A stretch of 64,000 nt of DNA from an uncultured Mollicutes bacterium. GTDB taxonomy: Bacteria > Bacillota_I > Bacilli_A > RFN20 > CAG-826. Positions 53,520-63,152 of this stretch are shown piece by piece. Numbering within the stretch: position 1 is the first letter of the stretch; the number at the start of each line of letters is the position of its first letter. The notes beneath the pieces are model-generated. The model saw only the letters and a list, made by a program, of their open reading frames with translations. It searched no databases and was not told the origin of the DNA. The position numbers and the translations under genes are program-made. The stretch lies in assembly GCA_900540395.1 (NCBI GenBank), contig UQFQ01000002.1, positions 62,001-126,000 of the forward strand, given 5' to 3'.

Positions 53520-55523
53520 ATGCCTACAATAGATTTAGTAAATGTTACAAAAAGATGGGGAGATTTCTATGCGGTAGATAACTTAAATCTCCATATCGAT
53601 GATTATTCTTTTATTACACTTCTTGGTCCTTCTGGATGTGGAAAAACAACAACTTTAAGAATGATTGCTGGTCTTGAAACACCAACAAGCGGCAAAATTT
53701 ATATTAATGGTGTCCCTGTTTTTGATAGCGATTTAGGTATTAACATTCCTGCTAGCAAAAGACATGTTGGATTCTTATTTCAAAACTATGCTCTTTGGCC
53801 ACATATGACCGTTCAAAAGAATATTGAATTTGGTCTACAAAATCTAAAAGAGTATATGCCAGTAATCGATAGTGATTATACACAATATAAAAATGACTTA
53901 ATTTTATTCAATAACCCTGCAAAAGTTATCGATATTGTTAAACAAAATATTGATAAAAAAGGGAAAGTAGATAAAAGAAGAGCCTTAATTGCTATTATTG
54001 ATTACTTTAAAGTTTCGATGTATTCAGCTAAAAAAGTCTTTGATCTTAATCTTGAAGAAAAGAGTGAAGAAGAAGTAAAAGCAATTTGTGAAAGCAAGAT
54101 TAAAGAAACAAACGAAAAGATAGAAGCTATTGTTAAAAGATGCGAAGAAAAAGGAATTGACCTTAATAGCGATGGCTATGTATTAGGCGATTCTGAACTT
54201 GCAGAAGATTATATCTCTGTTAAATTAACTTACGACATCATTAAAGATTATAAAACTTTATTATCTTACATTGAGAAAGCCAAAGAAGAAAATGTTAAAC
54301 CTGTTAAGTATATTATGAGAAAAACTAATGTCTCATATAAAACAGCTAAAACTTTATTTGATTTTGCTAGCTCAATTGCTACAAAAGATGATGTAGAAAA
54401 AGAAGATGAAGTTAAAAGAGAACTCCAATTCTATAGCGATGAAATTGCTAGAATTAAGAGTTATTACTTAAACAATGGTTTCCATCTTAATGAAAAAGGT
54501 GAAAAAATTCCAACAATCGATTATGAAGACAAATCATGGGATGGTAAAAAAGTTCACTTATATAAATTAAGAGGTTTATCAAAAGAAGAAATCGATCTTA
54601 AAGTAAGACATGTTTCTAGAGTTGTTAAAATCGGAGAATTCATGGATCGTTATCCAAGTGAGTTAAGTGGTGGCCAACAACAAAGAGTTGCAATCGCTCG
54701 TACACTTGCTCCAGGACCAAAAGTCTTATTTATGGATGAACCACTTTCGAACCTTGATGCAAAACTTCGTCTTGAAATGAGAAGTGAACTTAAGCGTTTA
54801 CACCTTGAAACAGGTTCAACCTTTGTCTATGTTACTCATGATCAACTTGAAGCCATGACTCTTGCTACAAAGATTTGCTTAATTAATAATGGTGTTTTAC
54901 AACAATATGACGCACCTCTTGATGTTTATAAAAAACCTAAAAATATCTTTGTCGCTGACTTTGTTGGCTCGCCTGCAATTAACTTTGTTGAAGCTTTTGT
55001 AGAACAAGACGAAGATAAACGAATCAAACTTCAACTTTTAAATGATTTACATTTTGAATTTAATCCTTTAATTGATGTTGATCTTAAAGCTTTAAGAGAA
55101 GAAAGAGATCTCGAATTTGCTAAAGAGGAAGAAGAAAGAGCAAAACTTAAAGAGAATAAGAAATTTGTTGAAAAAGGTAACAAAGATAAAGACTTTAACT
55201 TCTCTATTCAAAAAGTAACTGAAACAATGAGTTCGGATGAAGAAAAAGTTATTCAAGATAATGAATATATTATTGGTATTAGACCTGAATTTATTCGTTT
55301 ATCTGATGAAGGCAAAATTGAAGGTGAAATATATAGCGCACTCCCATCAGGTATGGAAACAATTGTTAAAATAAGAGTTGGTGAATTCTTATTAACAAGT
55401 GTTATCTTTGGTGGAGTCGATTATAAAGTTGGTAGTATTTGTCGCTTTGATTTTGTTGGTAAAGAAATTTTACTATTCGATAGAAAGAGCGGTAAATTAA
55501 TTTCTCAAGGCGGATTAGAGTAA
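53520..55523 (+). CDS. ABC transporter ATPase with about 250-residue insertion
   Basis: 667 aa. Walker A G-P-S-G-C-G-K-T (36-43), Q-loop Gln88, signature L-S-G-G-Q (382-386), Walker B V-L-F-M-D-E (402-407) and His440. Walker A to signature is about 346 residues against about 98 in MalK, so roughly 250 extra residues (about 110-355) sit in the helical subdomain. They are Lys/Glu-rich and mostly helical. A second insert (about 515-590) lies in the C-terminal domain before G-I-R-P-E-F. All catalytic motifs are intact. Inserts in such ATPases also occur in Mycoplasma sugar transporters (from memory). Confidence 0.88.
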   Translation: MPTIDLVNVTKRWGDFYAVDNLNLHIDDYSFITLLGPSGCGKTTTLRMIAGLETPTSGKIYINGVPVFDSDLGINIPASKRHVGFLFQNYALWPHMTVQKNIEFGLQNLKEYMPVIDSDYTQYKNDLILFNNPAKVIDIVKQNIDKKGKVDKRRALIAIIDYFKVSMYSAKKVFDLNLEEKSEEEVKAICESKIKETNEKIEAIVKRCEEKGIDLNSDGYVLGDSELAEDYISVKLTYDIIKDYKTLLSYIEKAKEENVKPVKYIMRKTNVSYKTAKTLFDFASSIATKDDVEKEDEVKRELQFYSDEIARIKSYYLNNGFHLNEKGEKIPTIDYEDKSWDGKKVHLYKLRGLSKEEIDLKVRHVSRVVKIGEFMDRYPSELSGGQQQRVAIARTLAPGPKVLFMDEPLSNLDAKLRLEMRSELKRLHLETGSTFVYVTHDQLEAMTLATKICLINNGVLQQYDAPLDVYKKPKNIFVADFVGSPAINFVEAFVEQDEDKRIKLQLLNDLHFEFNPLIDVDLKALREERDLEFAKEEEERAKLKENKKFVEKGNKDKDFNFSIQKVTETMSSDEEKVIQDNEYIIGIRPEFIRLSDEGKIEGEIYSALPSGMETIVKIRVGEFLLTSVIFGGVDYKVGSICRFDFVGKEILLFDRKSGKLISQGGLE

Positions 55524-55530
55524 AAAGGAT

Positions 55531-55557
55531 AAGGGGCGAGTTTTTCGCCCCTTTAAT
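55531..55557 (+). terminator. Rho-independent terminator
   Basis: AAGGGGCGA (55531-55539) and TCGCCCCTT (55545-55553) pair around GTTTT. A modest T/A tail follows. It ends the transporter operon. Confidence 0.8.
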
Positions 55558-55587
55558 AAAAATATTGACGATTTGCGGGGTTATTTT

Positions 55588-57294
55588 ATGAATAATATAG
55601 CTTTAAATAATTTTAATATTTGGAAAAATAAGTTAGAAAGTATTTCAAATAATGATTTTGAAACGCTTTTAAAAATGGATGAAGAAATAATTTCTGATTC
55701 ATTTTATAAAGATCTTAGTTTTGGAACAGGTGGATTAAGAGGAAAAATGGGACTTGGCACTAATAGAATTAATGCCTATACCATTTATAAAGCGACAAGA
55801 GGAGTTGGTTTATATTTAAAAACCAAATTTAACAAGCCAAGCGTTGTAATTGGATATGATTCACGTAATCATTCTCAAGAATATGCTTATTTAAGTGCAA
55901 ACGTTTTTGCTAATTTAGGTATAAAGACTTATATTTTTAAAGAACTTATACCAACTCCTGTTGTTAGTTTTGCTATTCGATATTTAAAAGCCAGTGCTGG
56001 AATTATATTAACAGCAAGTCACAATCCAAAAGAATACAATGGCTATAAAGTTTATAATGATGGGGGCAATCAGATAACTTTAGAAGAAGCTAATCAAATC
56101 ATTAATCAAATAAATAAGATTGACCCTCTTGATGAGTTTTTAAAATTTATTGATGATAAAAATGTAAAAGACTTAATAAATGAAATTGAAGAGAATTTAA
56201 TAGATGCTTTTATTAAATCGACGAAAAATACTTCACTTTTGCAAGATTTTTCGGAAAAAGAAATCAAAATTGTTTATACGCCATTAAATGGAGCAGGCTA
56301 TAAAATAGTTCCGAAGGTCTTAAAAGAATGTGGCTTTAAAAATTTGTTAATCGTAGAAGAACAAAAAAATCCAGATGGTAATTTTCCAACTTGTCCAAAG
56401 CCTAACCCAGAATTAAAGGAAGCGATGGAACTAGGAATCGAGCTGGCTAAATCTTCTAATAGCGATTTATTAATTGCAACTGATCCAGATTCTGATCGAT
56501 GTGGGATAGGTGTACGTTATAAAGATGAATTTCTGCTTTTAAATGGCAACGAAGTTGCTATTTTGATGCTTAATTATTTAACAAAGGTTAAAAGTGATTT
56601 AAAAGGGAAAGAAATTGTTCGTAGTATCGTATCAACTTCATTTGTTGATAAGATAGCTCGTGATTATGTAATCAAAGTCAAAGAAGTATTAACTGGTTTT
56701 AAATATATTGGTGAAGAAATGAATCGTTTAGAAAAAAGTGGTCAGCTAGATAAATATTTATTTGGCTTTGAAGAAAGCTATGGATATTTAACAAATAAAG
56801 ATGTCCGTGATAAAGATGCTGTAAACGCTTCACTATTTATCGCTGAAATGAGTGAATATTATCGTCGAAATGGACACTCACTAATTGAGGAATTAAACGA
56901 CATTTATCTAAAGTATGGTTATAACAAGACTATTCTGCTAACTGAAGAATTAGACGGAGAACAAGGCTTAATAAGAATAAATCAAATTGTACAAAATTTA
57001 AGAGAAATGAGTTTTGAAAAACTCAATGAACTATTTTCTGAAAAAGTTTTAGTTAAAGAAGACTATTCTCTTTCTAAAGCTTTCTTTAAAGAAAAAACAG
57101 AGGACATTCACTTACCAAAAAGTAATGTTTTAATCTTTAAATTAAACGACGAAACACGTTTTATGATTAGACCAAGTGGCACCGAACCAAAAATTAAGTG
57201 TTATATAGAAACTAATGATAGCAACAAAAACAAATGTCTAGAAAAATTAGATAAATATTCAAGATTATTTAAAAAGGTGGTTAATGAATTATGA
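55588..57294 (+). CDS. Phosphoglucomutase/phosphomannomutase
   Basis: 568 aa from the ATG at 55588, after GGGG; the TTG at 55573 is less likely. Active-site phosphoserine is Ser144 in T-A-S-H-N-P-K-E-Y-N-G-Y. The metal loop is D-P-D-S-D-R (Asp299, 301, 303), the sugar loop F-E-E-S-Y-G-Y, and the phosphate loop R-P-S-G-T-E-P-K-I-K. It interconverts hexose-1-P and hexose-6-P. It overlaps manA by four bases (ATGA), linking glucose/mannose-phosphate metabolism to the mannose isomerase. Confidence 0.92.
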   Translation: MNNIALNNFNIWKNKLESISNNDFETLLKMDEEIISDSFYKDLSFGTGGLRGKMGLGTNRINAYTIYKATRGVGLYLKTKFNKPSVVIGYDSRNHSQEYAYLSANVFANLGIKTYIFKELIPTPVVSFAIRYLKASAGIILTASHNPKEYNGYKVYNDGGNQITLEEANQIINQINKIDPLDEFLKFIDDKNVKDLINEIEENLIDAFIKSTKNTSLLQDFSEKEIKIVYTPLNGAGYKIVPKVLKECGFKNLLIVEEQKNPDGNFPTCPKPNPELKEAMELGIELAKSSNSDLLIATDPDSDRCGIGVRYKDEFLLLNGNEVAILMLNYLTKVKSDLKGKEIVRSIVSTSFVDKIARDYVIKVKEVLTGFKYIGEEMNRLEKSGQLDKYLFGFEESYGYLTNKDVRDKDAVNASLFIAEMSEYYRRNGHSLIEELNDIYLKYGYNKTILLTEELDGEQGLIRINQIVQNLREMSFEKLNELFSEKVLVKEDYSLSKAFFKEKTEDIHLPKSNVLIFKLNDETRFMIRPSGTEPKIKCYIETNDSNKNKCLEKLDKYSRLFKKVVNEL

Positions 57295-58181
57295 AACATG
57301 TTTATGAATTAATTCCACCTTTAAAAGAATATATTTGGGCTGGAAACAATCTAAAAAAGTATAAGAAGACTGATTTAGAAAAGATCTCTGAAAGCCGGGA
57401 ATTGTCATTTTTAGATGGGGATGAAAGTAAACTTATTTATGATGACAAGGAAGTTAATATAACTGAATTTATTAAATCGGAACCAATAAATAAATATATT
57501 AATCCGAAAATTCAAAACTTGCTAATTAAGCTTATTGATTCAGCCCAATCTTTATCTATTCAAGTTCACCCAAGTGATGAATATGCTTTAAAATATGAAA
57601 ATTCACTAGGGAAAACTGAAATGTGGATTATTTTAGATGCAAAAGAAGGTTCATATATTAATCTCGGCTTTAATCAAGACATAAAAAAAGAAGAGTTTCC
57701 AAAACTTATTAAAGACGATTCAATACTATCTTATCTTAATAAGATTTATGTTAAGCCTGGCGATATTTATTTAATTAAACCTGGAACAATTCATGCAATA
57801 GGAGAAGGAATAACTCTTTTAGAAATTCAAGAAAGTAGTAAATTAACTTATCGAGTTTATGACTTTAATAGAAAAGATAAAAATGGCAACAAAAGAGAAC
57901 TTCATGTATCTAAAGCAATGGATGTTTTAAATTTTTCCAAATTGAATATACAAAATTTAAATAGAGAAGAAGTTATTAAAACTAATTATTTCGAAGTTTA
58001 TAAAGGAAAGAATTTAAACGAAAACAAGATAGATATTATAAAGCCATCAATAATTACTATTATTGAAGGTAATGGATTTATTGACGACACTGAAGTTAGC
58101 AAATTTAAGAGCTATTTTGTTTTACCTTGTGAAAAATTAAAGTTAAAAGGGAATTTTGAGTATTTTGTAACTACTATTTAG
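57291..58181 (+). CDS. manA: Mannose-6-phosphate isomerase, class I
   Basis: 296 aa. Zinc ligands are Gln91 and His93 (S-I-Q-V-H-P), Glu110 (K-T-E-M-W) and His168 (P-G-T-I-H-A-I). L-T-Y-R-V-Y-D near 185-191 is the usual active-site Arg strand. It interconverts mannose-6-P and fructose-6-P. It is translationally coupled to the mutase and runs convergently into the reverse-strand operon, sharing eight bases. A decayed copy of its 3' half lies at 44178-44452. Confidence 0.93.
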   Translation: MKHVYELIPPLKEYIWAGNNLKKYKKTDLEKISESRELSFLDGDESKLIYDDKEVNITEFIKSEPINKYINPKIQNLLIKLIDSAQSLSIQVHPSDEYALKYENSLGKTEMWIILDAKEGSYINLGFNQDIKKEEFPKLIKDDSILSYLNKIYVKPGDIYLIKPGTIHAIGEGITLLEIQESSKLTYRVYDFNRKDKNGNKRELHVSKAMDVLNFSKLNIQNLNREEVIKTNYFEVYKGKNLNENKIDIIKPSIITIIEGNGFIDDTEVSKFKSYFVLPCEKLKLKGNFEYFVTTI

Positions 58182-58884
58182 CTGAATTTAATTCAATTCT
58201 TTTTAAGTTTTCTTCATCGTTTATGTTTATACCTAATCTAACTTTATAAACATTAAAGTAACCAATGTATAAACCAATGCATGTAATCAAAATAATGAAA
58301 ATCACATTGTAATAATCTGGATAAAAGACGACATCTCCCATAACGCCTCCATTTTCAACAGGCTTCATAAAAGCTTTAAAAATTGTTAAACCGATAGCTA
58401 TAGAATAAAAGACTGAGACAGTCTTGTTTAATCTTTTTCGGATAGATATATTATCTCTGCTTGAGTAGTAATAATTTAAATCGCTACATAACTGTAAAAT
58501 ACCAATAACTATTAGCCATGAGTAGCAAAAATAACCAATCAAACTGAAATAATAATCAAATAGATACTCTATTGATTCGTCAAGAAAGTAATTTGAGTAA
58601 TGCACAAGCATCATAAAACCATTTATTGGTAAAAATATTTGAGAAATGATTATTAGTTTTCTTTTATCAAAGCCTTTGATATTAATAAATTTGTAAATTA
58701 CTGCAGATATAATTCCTAAAATTATTGAAAGGAGTGAAAAAATCAAAATTATTAGCGGTACACCTGAAGAAAAATCAATGATGCTGCCTTTTTTAGGATC
58801 CCAAAATATTGAATAAAATGTTATTAAGAATGAATAAATTGGTAATAAAATCATATATATGGATGGAGAGTATATTTTTTTCAT
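58174..58884 (-). CDS. Membrane protein of unknown function
   Basis: 236 aa with about six hydrophobic spans and a hydrophilic C-terminus. No family motif recognised. Its ATG overlaps the stop of the upstream membrane gene by four bases, so the two are made together. Aromatic and Ile-rich spans and the lack of ATPase or peptidase motifs leave transport, sensing or immunity as possibilities. It is the last gene of a three-gene reverse operon. Confidence 0.65.
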   Translation of the reverse strand: MKKIYSPSIYMILLPIYSFLITFYSIFWDPKKGSIIDFSSGVPLIILIFSLLSIILGIISAVIYKFINIKGFDKRKLIIISQIFLPINGFMMLVHYSNYFLDESIEYLFDYYFSLIGYFCYSWLIVIGILQLCSDLNYYYSSRDNISIRKRLNKTVSVFYSIAIGLTIFKAFMKPVENGGVMGDVVFYPDYYNVIFIILITCIGLYIGYFNVYKVRLGININDEENLKRIELNSAK

Positions 58885-59540
58885 TTTACTATTACCTCAT
58901 TTGCAAGTTGGTCTAAATTAGTGAATTTATATAATGAAAAACCTAAGTAAGCAAGGAAGGAAGCAAAGTAAAAAGATGCTGTAGTGCATGTTATTGCAAA
59001 ATTAGGGATATAACGTTTTTCGTTTTCTTCAAGTGCTACATAATCTATAACAATTAAACTAAATATATAAATGACGAGTAATAATAAGATAATTTGTTTA
59101 AATAGGTTTATCAAAAAAGATAATTTAGGGTATTTAAAATCAAACAGAAAATTTAGAGTATCAAAGACTAACAACGCTATAAAAACTATTAGTAAAATAT
59201 AACTTAAATATGTAAATTTGGCAAAGTGCGGATCTACTGGTATAACCAGGAGTAAAACTATAATAGGTATATAAAGTAAACAGTTTTTAAATGTATACAA
59301 AAATAAATCAAAAGATTTTTTAGAACTACGGAAATAAGCTAAGAAAAAATAAATAAATGCTAAAATAGAAAAGATTCCTAAAACAAAATAAGTATATTTC
59401 CCTGCATAACTTTGTGGTTCATATCTGGAAAATGGATAGAACAAGTATTGCAAGCTTTTTACGAATGGTATCTCATTAATTGCTAATAAAAAAAGTGATG
59501 ATGTAAGAAAAATTAAGTTTTCTATATGGTTTGACTTCAT
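58881..59540 (-). CDS. Membrane protein of unknown function
   Basis: 219 aa from the ATG at 59540 behind GGAGG; an upstream TTG or ATG at 59573 would overlap the small gene before it. Five to seven hydrophobic spans, a Lys-rich start and no recognised motif. It starts one base after the small exported protein ends and overlaps the following membrane gene by four bases. The pair of similar-sized membrane proteins may form a heterodimer, which is inference. Confidence 0.65.
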   Translation of the reverse strand: MKSNHIENLIFLTSSLFLLAINEIPFVKSLQYLFYPFSRYEPQSYAGKYTYFVLGIFSILAFIYFFLAYFRSSKKSFDLFLYTFKNCLLYIPIIVLLLVIPVDPHFAKFTYLSYILLIVFIALLVFDTLNFLFDFKYPKLSFLINLFKQIILLLLVIYIFSLIVIDYVALEENEKRYIPNFAITCTTASFYFASFLAYLGFSLYKFTNLDQLANEVIVK

Positions 59541-59541
59541 T

Positions 59542-59739
59542 TTATAATATATCCTCCGCAGCAAAAGTTGCATAAACGTTATTTATGCCAACTGAACTAA
59601 TTGTTACAATATAAAGTTGTTTTTCTAGATTTTCATTTTGCTTACATTTTTTAATTGGCAAATTAGTGTTGTTTTCAATGCCTCTTGAACTAAAAAGCAA
59701 TAAAAGCAATGTGCTTAAGAAAAATATTATATGTTTCAT
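59542..59739 (-). CDS. Small exported or membrane protein, 65 aa
   Basis: The N-terminal 17 residues are a hydrophobic signal or anchor; the rest is hydrophilic, with K-K-C-K-Q-N-E-N and a C-terminal N-V-Y-A-T-F-A-A-E-D. AAAGGA, seven bases before the ATG, is a good ribosome-binding site, which together with the one-base spacing to the next gene argues that it is real. It could be a peptide signal, a small subunit of the two following membrane proteins, or a degraded secreted protein. Confidence 0.55.
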   Translation of the reverse strand: MKHIIFFLSTLLLLLFSSRGIENNTNLPIKKCKQNENLEKQLYIVTISSVGINNVYATFAAEDIL

Positions 59740-59848
59740 AATTCCTTTGCCTCCAAAGATTATCTTGGATAACTTAATTCTAGATAATTATAACAAGAAA
59801 TAATAACATTAAAATTAATGTAAAATTGCTTATTAATTAAGTTTATGA

Positions 59849-59862
59849 CGATTATTATCGTA
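59849..59862. repeat. Short repeat CGATTATTATCGTA, also at 50114-50127
   Basis: This 14-mer contains the inverted repeat CGAT/ATCG and occurs in two intergenic spacers, here and at 50114-50127 upstream of the ABC binding protein. Possibly a regulator site; chance is not excluded in AT-rich DNA. Confidence 0.35.
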
Positions 59863-59932
59863 TTTTCTTTTATTATGCGATTTGCTTAAACAAAGTTCTA
59901 AACTTGTAGGGAAAACTAAGAAATAGATAGTT

Positions 59933-59961
59933 TTGATATGATTTAATTTGATTTATATAAA
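59933..59961 (+). promoter_or_regulatory. Promoter of the HTH-membrane gene
   Basis: TTGATA (-35, 59933-59938) and TATAAA (-10, 59956-59961) are 17 bases apart, about 45 bases before the ATG at 60008. The spacer 59740-60007 holds nothing else of note except the short repeat at 59849. Confidence 0.55.
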
Positions 59962-60007
59962 TAGAAAAATAATTTAAAATAGTTGTACTTTATGAGGAAA
60001 AGATATT

Positions 60008-60598
60008 ATGACTATTAGTGAAAAGATTAAGGAACTGAGGTTAAATAAAAATATTTCAATAGAGGAAATTAGCAAAATAAGCGAAATACCATTAAAGAAA
60101 CTTAAAAGAATTGAAAACGACTTATACATACCAACGCGAGAAGAAGTGCAAAAACTTTGTGAAGTTTTTGGCGTTGAAGAAAAAGAAATCATAAACGAAG
60201 AAACTAGAAAAGATACAGTAAAAATTGAAGCTAAAATCTCAATGCTCAATTTTTCATATTGGATAATGAATGCTATTGTCTATCTTTTCTTTATTATTGT
60301 TGCTTTTATTCCAGCATTAAAAGTTGATTTAGATGGATCAACATTGCTTTATAGTTTTAATTCATTATTAATGGGAAACGGGAATCCTCTTGTTATAGTA
60401 ACCTATGCGTTTTCAACTATAGGTTTAATTGTTTCTTTAACAATGTGTGCTTTAAGATTTGCTAGTAAAATTAAATTATCGGAAAAACAAATCTTATGTA
60501 TAAACGTTTTACTGCTTGCGATACTGGTTCTAGTTATTGCAACAATATTTACAGTAATTATTACTTATTCAAATGATTTTGTGTCATTGATTATTTGA
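60008..60598 (+). CDS. XRE-family HTH protein with membrane-spanning C-terminus
   Basis: 196 aa, same architecture as the protein at 3940. The HTH (about 5-60) has N-I-S-I-E-E-I-S-K-I-S-E-I-P and K-L-K-R-I-E-N-D-L-Y-I-P-T. Three or four hydrophobic spans follow (about 80-190). TGAGGA precedes the ATG. It is flanked by the small membrane operon on one side and M18 on the other, so a membrane-linked regulator of a neighbour is likely, perhaps of the divergent three-gene operon. Confidence 0.8.
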   Translation: MTISEKIKELRLNKNISIEEISKISEIPLKKLKRIENDLYIPTREEVQKLCEVFGVEEKEIINEETRKDTVKIEAKISMLNFSYWIMNAIVYLFFIIVAFIPALKVDLDGSTLLYSFNSLLMGNGNPLVIVTYAFSTIGLIVSLTMCALRFASKIKLSEKQILCINVLLLAILVLVIATIFTVIITYSNDFVSLII

Positions 60599-60739
60599 AA
60601 TAGTTGAGTTTTGCTTGTTTTTTGCAAGAAAAGTGGTTGTTTAGCTTCGTTAACAATCAGTTAAAATTGAATATAGATTGTGTTAAGATTTAGCCAAATA
60701 TAAAAAAGTAGTACAATAAACAAGAAAAGAGGTAGTGAG

Positions 60740-62086
60740 ATGAAAAACCAATTAAATGATGAACTTATTGCATTTTTAAATGAAAGTCATAATGAATATT
60801 TAGCTGCAAATGCTATTAGAAACATTTTAAGTAAATCAGGATTTAAAGAAATCAAAGAAAATGAAACTTGGAATTTGAAAGAAAATAGTCGATATTTCTT
60901 TTTAAGAAACGGTAATTCTTTAGTTGCTTTCGCTACTCCATATAGACTTAATAAAAGCGATTTCTATTACAAAATCATTTCATCGCATTTAGATTCACCA
61001 GCTTTAAAATTAAAAGAAAACCCTGCAGTTTCCACAAATTTTTATGAAAAATGGAAGGTTGAAGCTTACGGCGGGCTCATTAATTCTACTTATGTTGATA
61101 GACCATTAGGCCTTGCTGGGAGATTAATTGTTAAAACTAAAAACGGATTAGAAACAAGAATTGTTGATACTAAAAAAGCTGTAGCGATTATTCCTAATGT
61201 TGCTATTCATCAAAATAGAAATATTAATAATGGATTTATCTATAATCCACAAGTTGATTTATTACCTATAGCTGGTACAAGCGAGAAAGCACACTATTTT
61301 GATGAAATTATTTCTTCCTTTTTAAAAGACGATGAAGAATTAGTGTCTTATGATTTATATCTTTATAATTTTGATAGAGCCCAATATGTTGGTTTTAATG
61401 ATGATTTAATCTGCGGACAAAAAGAAGATGATTTATCTAGTGCTTTCCTGTCTTTAAAAGCCTTAGTAGATAGTGAAACAAATTATAATGAAACTGGAAT
61501 TAAAGTCGCTGCGTTCTTTAACAATGAAGAAACTGGATCTTTGTCTTTCTCAGGAGCAGACAGCGATTTATTAAAGTCCACTTTAAGAAGAATAGCTTTA
61601 TCTTTTAATGTAAAAGAAAGTGAATACTTTGCAGCAATTAAAAAATCATTTGTTTTAAGTGCTGATAATGGGCATGCAATTCATCCTAATCATCCAGAAA
61701 TGAGTGATGATAAAAATCTTTGCTTATTAAATAAAGGCATTTTACTCAAATTTAATTCAAATATGGCTTATACAAGTGATGCTTTTACATCAGCTTTTGT
61801 TAAATCTTTATGTAAAGAAAATAATATTCCTTATCAAGTTTTCTTTAATAGAAGTGATGTAAGAGGAGGGTCAACTCTTGGAAATATTTCTATATCACAA
61901 GAAAGTTTCTTGACTGCTGATATTGGTATGCCTCAACTTGCTATGCATTCTTTTTTTGAAACAATAGGAAGCGAAGATACAAAACATATGTTTAACTTAA
62001 TGTCTAGTTTCTATAAAACAGTATTTAAGATTGATGGAGATACTATAAAATTTATAAAGACATCAAAAAACAATAAACTTTTATAA
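60740..62086 (+). CDS. M18-family aminopeptidase
   Basis: 448 aa, standard for the family. Metal and catalytic residues appear in S-S-H-L-D-S-P (His, Asp), Q-K-E-D-D-L-S-S-A-F, N-N-E-E-T-G-S (Glu pair), S-A-D-N-G-H-A-I-H-P-N-H and the terminal L-A-M-H-S-F-F-E-T. M18 enzymes are cytoplasmic zinc aminopeptidases that prefer acidic or neutral N-termini. AGAGGTAG lies seven bases before the ATG. It is convergent with the LacI gene, eight bases apart. Probably housekeeping. Confidence 0.93.
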   Translation: MKNQLNDELIAFLNESHNEYLAANAIRNILSKSGFKEIKENETWNLKENSRYFFLRNGNSLVAFATPYRLNKSDFYYKIISSHLDSPALKLKENPAVSTNFYEKWKVEAYGGLINSTYVDRPLGLAGRLIVKTKNGLETRIVDTKKAVAIIPNVAIHQNRNINNGFIYNPQVDLLPIAGTSEKAHYFDEIISSFLKDDEELVSYDLYLYNFDRAQYVGFNDDLICGQKEDDLSSAFLSLKALVDSETNYNETGIKVAAFFNNEETGSLSFSGADSDLLKSTLRRIALSFNVKESEYFAAIKKSFVLSADNGHAIHPNHPEMSDDKNLCLLNKGILLKFNSNMAYTSDAFTSAFVKSLCKENNIPYQVFFNRSDVRGGSTLGNISISQESFLTADIGMPQLAMHSFFETIGSEDTKHMFNLMSSFYKTVFKIDGDTIKFIKTSKNNKLL

Positions 62087-62094
62087 AAGTATTT

Positions 62095-63081
62095 TTAGCA
62101 AGTAGTGCCTTGATAAAAAGCGACGTTAATTTTAATTAGTTTTAATTCGTAGTTTTTGTTTTCAATCATATCGAGAATTGTCGATATTGTTTCAGCAACT
62201 ATTCTTTCATTATCTGGGGCGATACTACTTACTCTAATTGGATAGCGGAATGATTTTTGAATATTATCATAACCAATTACTTTAACTTTGTTGATAATGT
62301 TTAAATCATATAAAACCTCTAAGACATCAAAAGCTAGTAAATCACTAAAGCAGAAAATTCCATCTACAGGATTGTTATTAATTTGAATTTTTAACAAGTC
62401 TTTTGCTTTGTTTTCTTCATCACCTATAACGACAAGTGGTTTCTTATTAAATGAAGCGCATACGCAGTCTTCAAACCCTTTATGTCTAATATTATCGATA
62501 TCTAAATCTTTATGCTCAGTATAATAAAGCAAGTTTTTTAGTCCAAGATTTATAAAGGTTTGAGCAGCTAATTTTCCGCCTTCATAATCATCACTATATA
62601 TACTTGTTGTATTAGTATTAACGCCATTTCTACCAATTAAGACTATTGGAGTCTTGCTGTTATCAATAATTGCTTTAGCCTCTATAGTTGGTTCAATAAA
62701 AGTTATAATTCCTGCAACATGGAATGAAATAACTCGCTTTGCTATTTCAAGCGAAAGATAACCTATAGAGTGGCGATCAATAAAAATCATTGTCTCATAC
62801 TTGTAATTAAATAATTTTGCCGTTATTTGATCCAGCATCATGGAATAATAAGGGTTGTTTAAATTATCATAAATTATAGCAATTACATCCATTTTGCCTG
62901 CTCTTAAAGCGCTTGCTCTCATGTCAGGAATATAGCCTAATTTATCAGCAATTTTTCGGACTTTTTCTTGAGTTTTTAAAGAGATATTTTTCTTTTGTTT
63001 AAGAGCTCTTGATGCGGAATTTACCGAAATCCCAGCGAGTTTAGCAATGTCTTTTAAAGTAGGTTTTTTCTGCGACTTCAT
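62095..63081 (-). CDS. LacI-family transcriptional regulator
   Basis: 328 aa. The HTH is T-L-K-D-I-A-K-L-A-G-I-S-V-N-S-A-S-R-A-L (8-27), followed by the hinge helix and R-A-S-A-L-R-A-G-K. The periplasmic-binding-like sensor has I-A-I-I-Y-D-N-L-N-N-P-Y-Y, G-G-K-L-A-A-Q and D-G-I-F-C-F-S-D. It should bind a sugar or sugar phosphate. It is divergent from an InlB-repeat lipoprotein, and a 22-bp operator-like palindrome sits between them at 63153-63174, so autoregulation and control of that lipoprotein are likely. Confidence 0.92.
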   Translation of the reverse strand: MKSQKKPTLKDIAKLAGISVNSASRALKQKKNISLKTQEKVRKIADKLGYIPDMRASALRAGKMDVIAIIYDNLNNPYYSMMLDQITAKLFNYKYETMIFIDRHSIGYLSLEIAKRVISFHVAGIITFIEPTIEAKAIIDNSKTPIVLIGRNGVNTNTTSIYSDDYEGGKLAAQTFINLGLKNLLYYTEHKDLDIDNIRHKGFEDCVCASFNKKPLVVIGDEENKAKDLLKIQINNNPVDGIFCFSDLLAFDVLEVLYDLNIINKVKVIGYDNIQKSFRYPIRVSSIAPDNERIVAETISTILDMIENKNYELKLIKINVAFYQGTTC

Positions 63082-63152
63082 AGAAATATTCTTACATTAA
63101 TTTTCATGTAATGCAATAAAAAACATACGACCATTATCGCAAAATTTAATTT

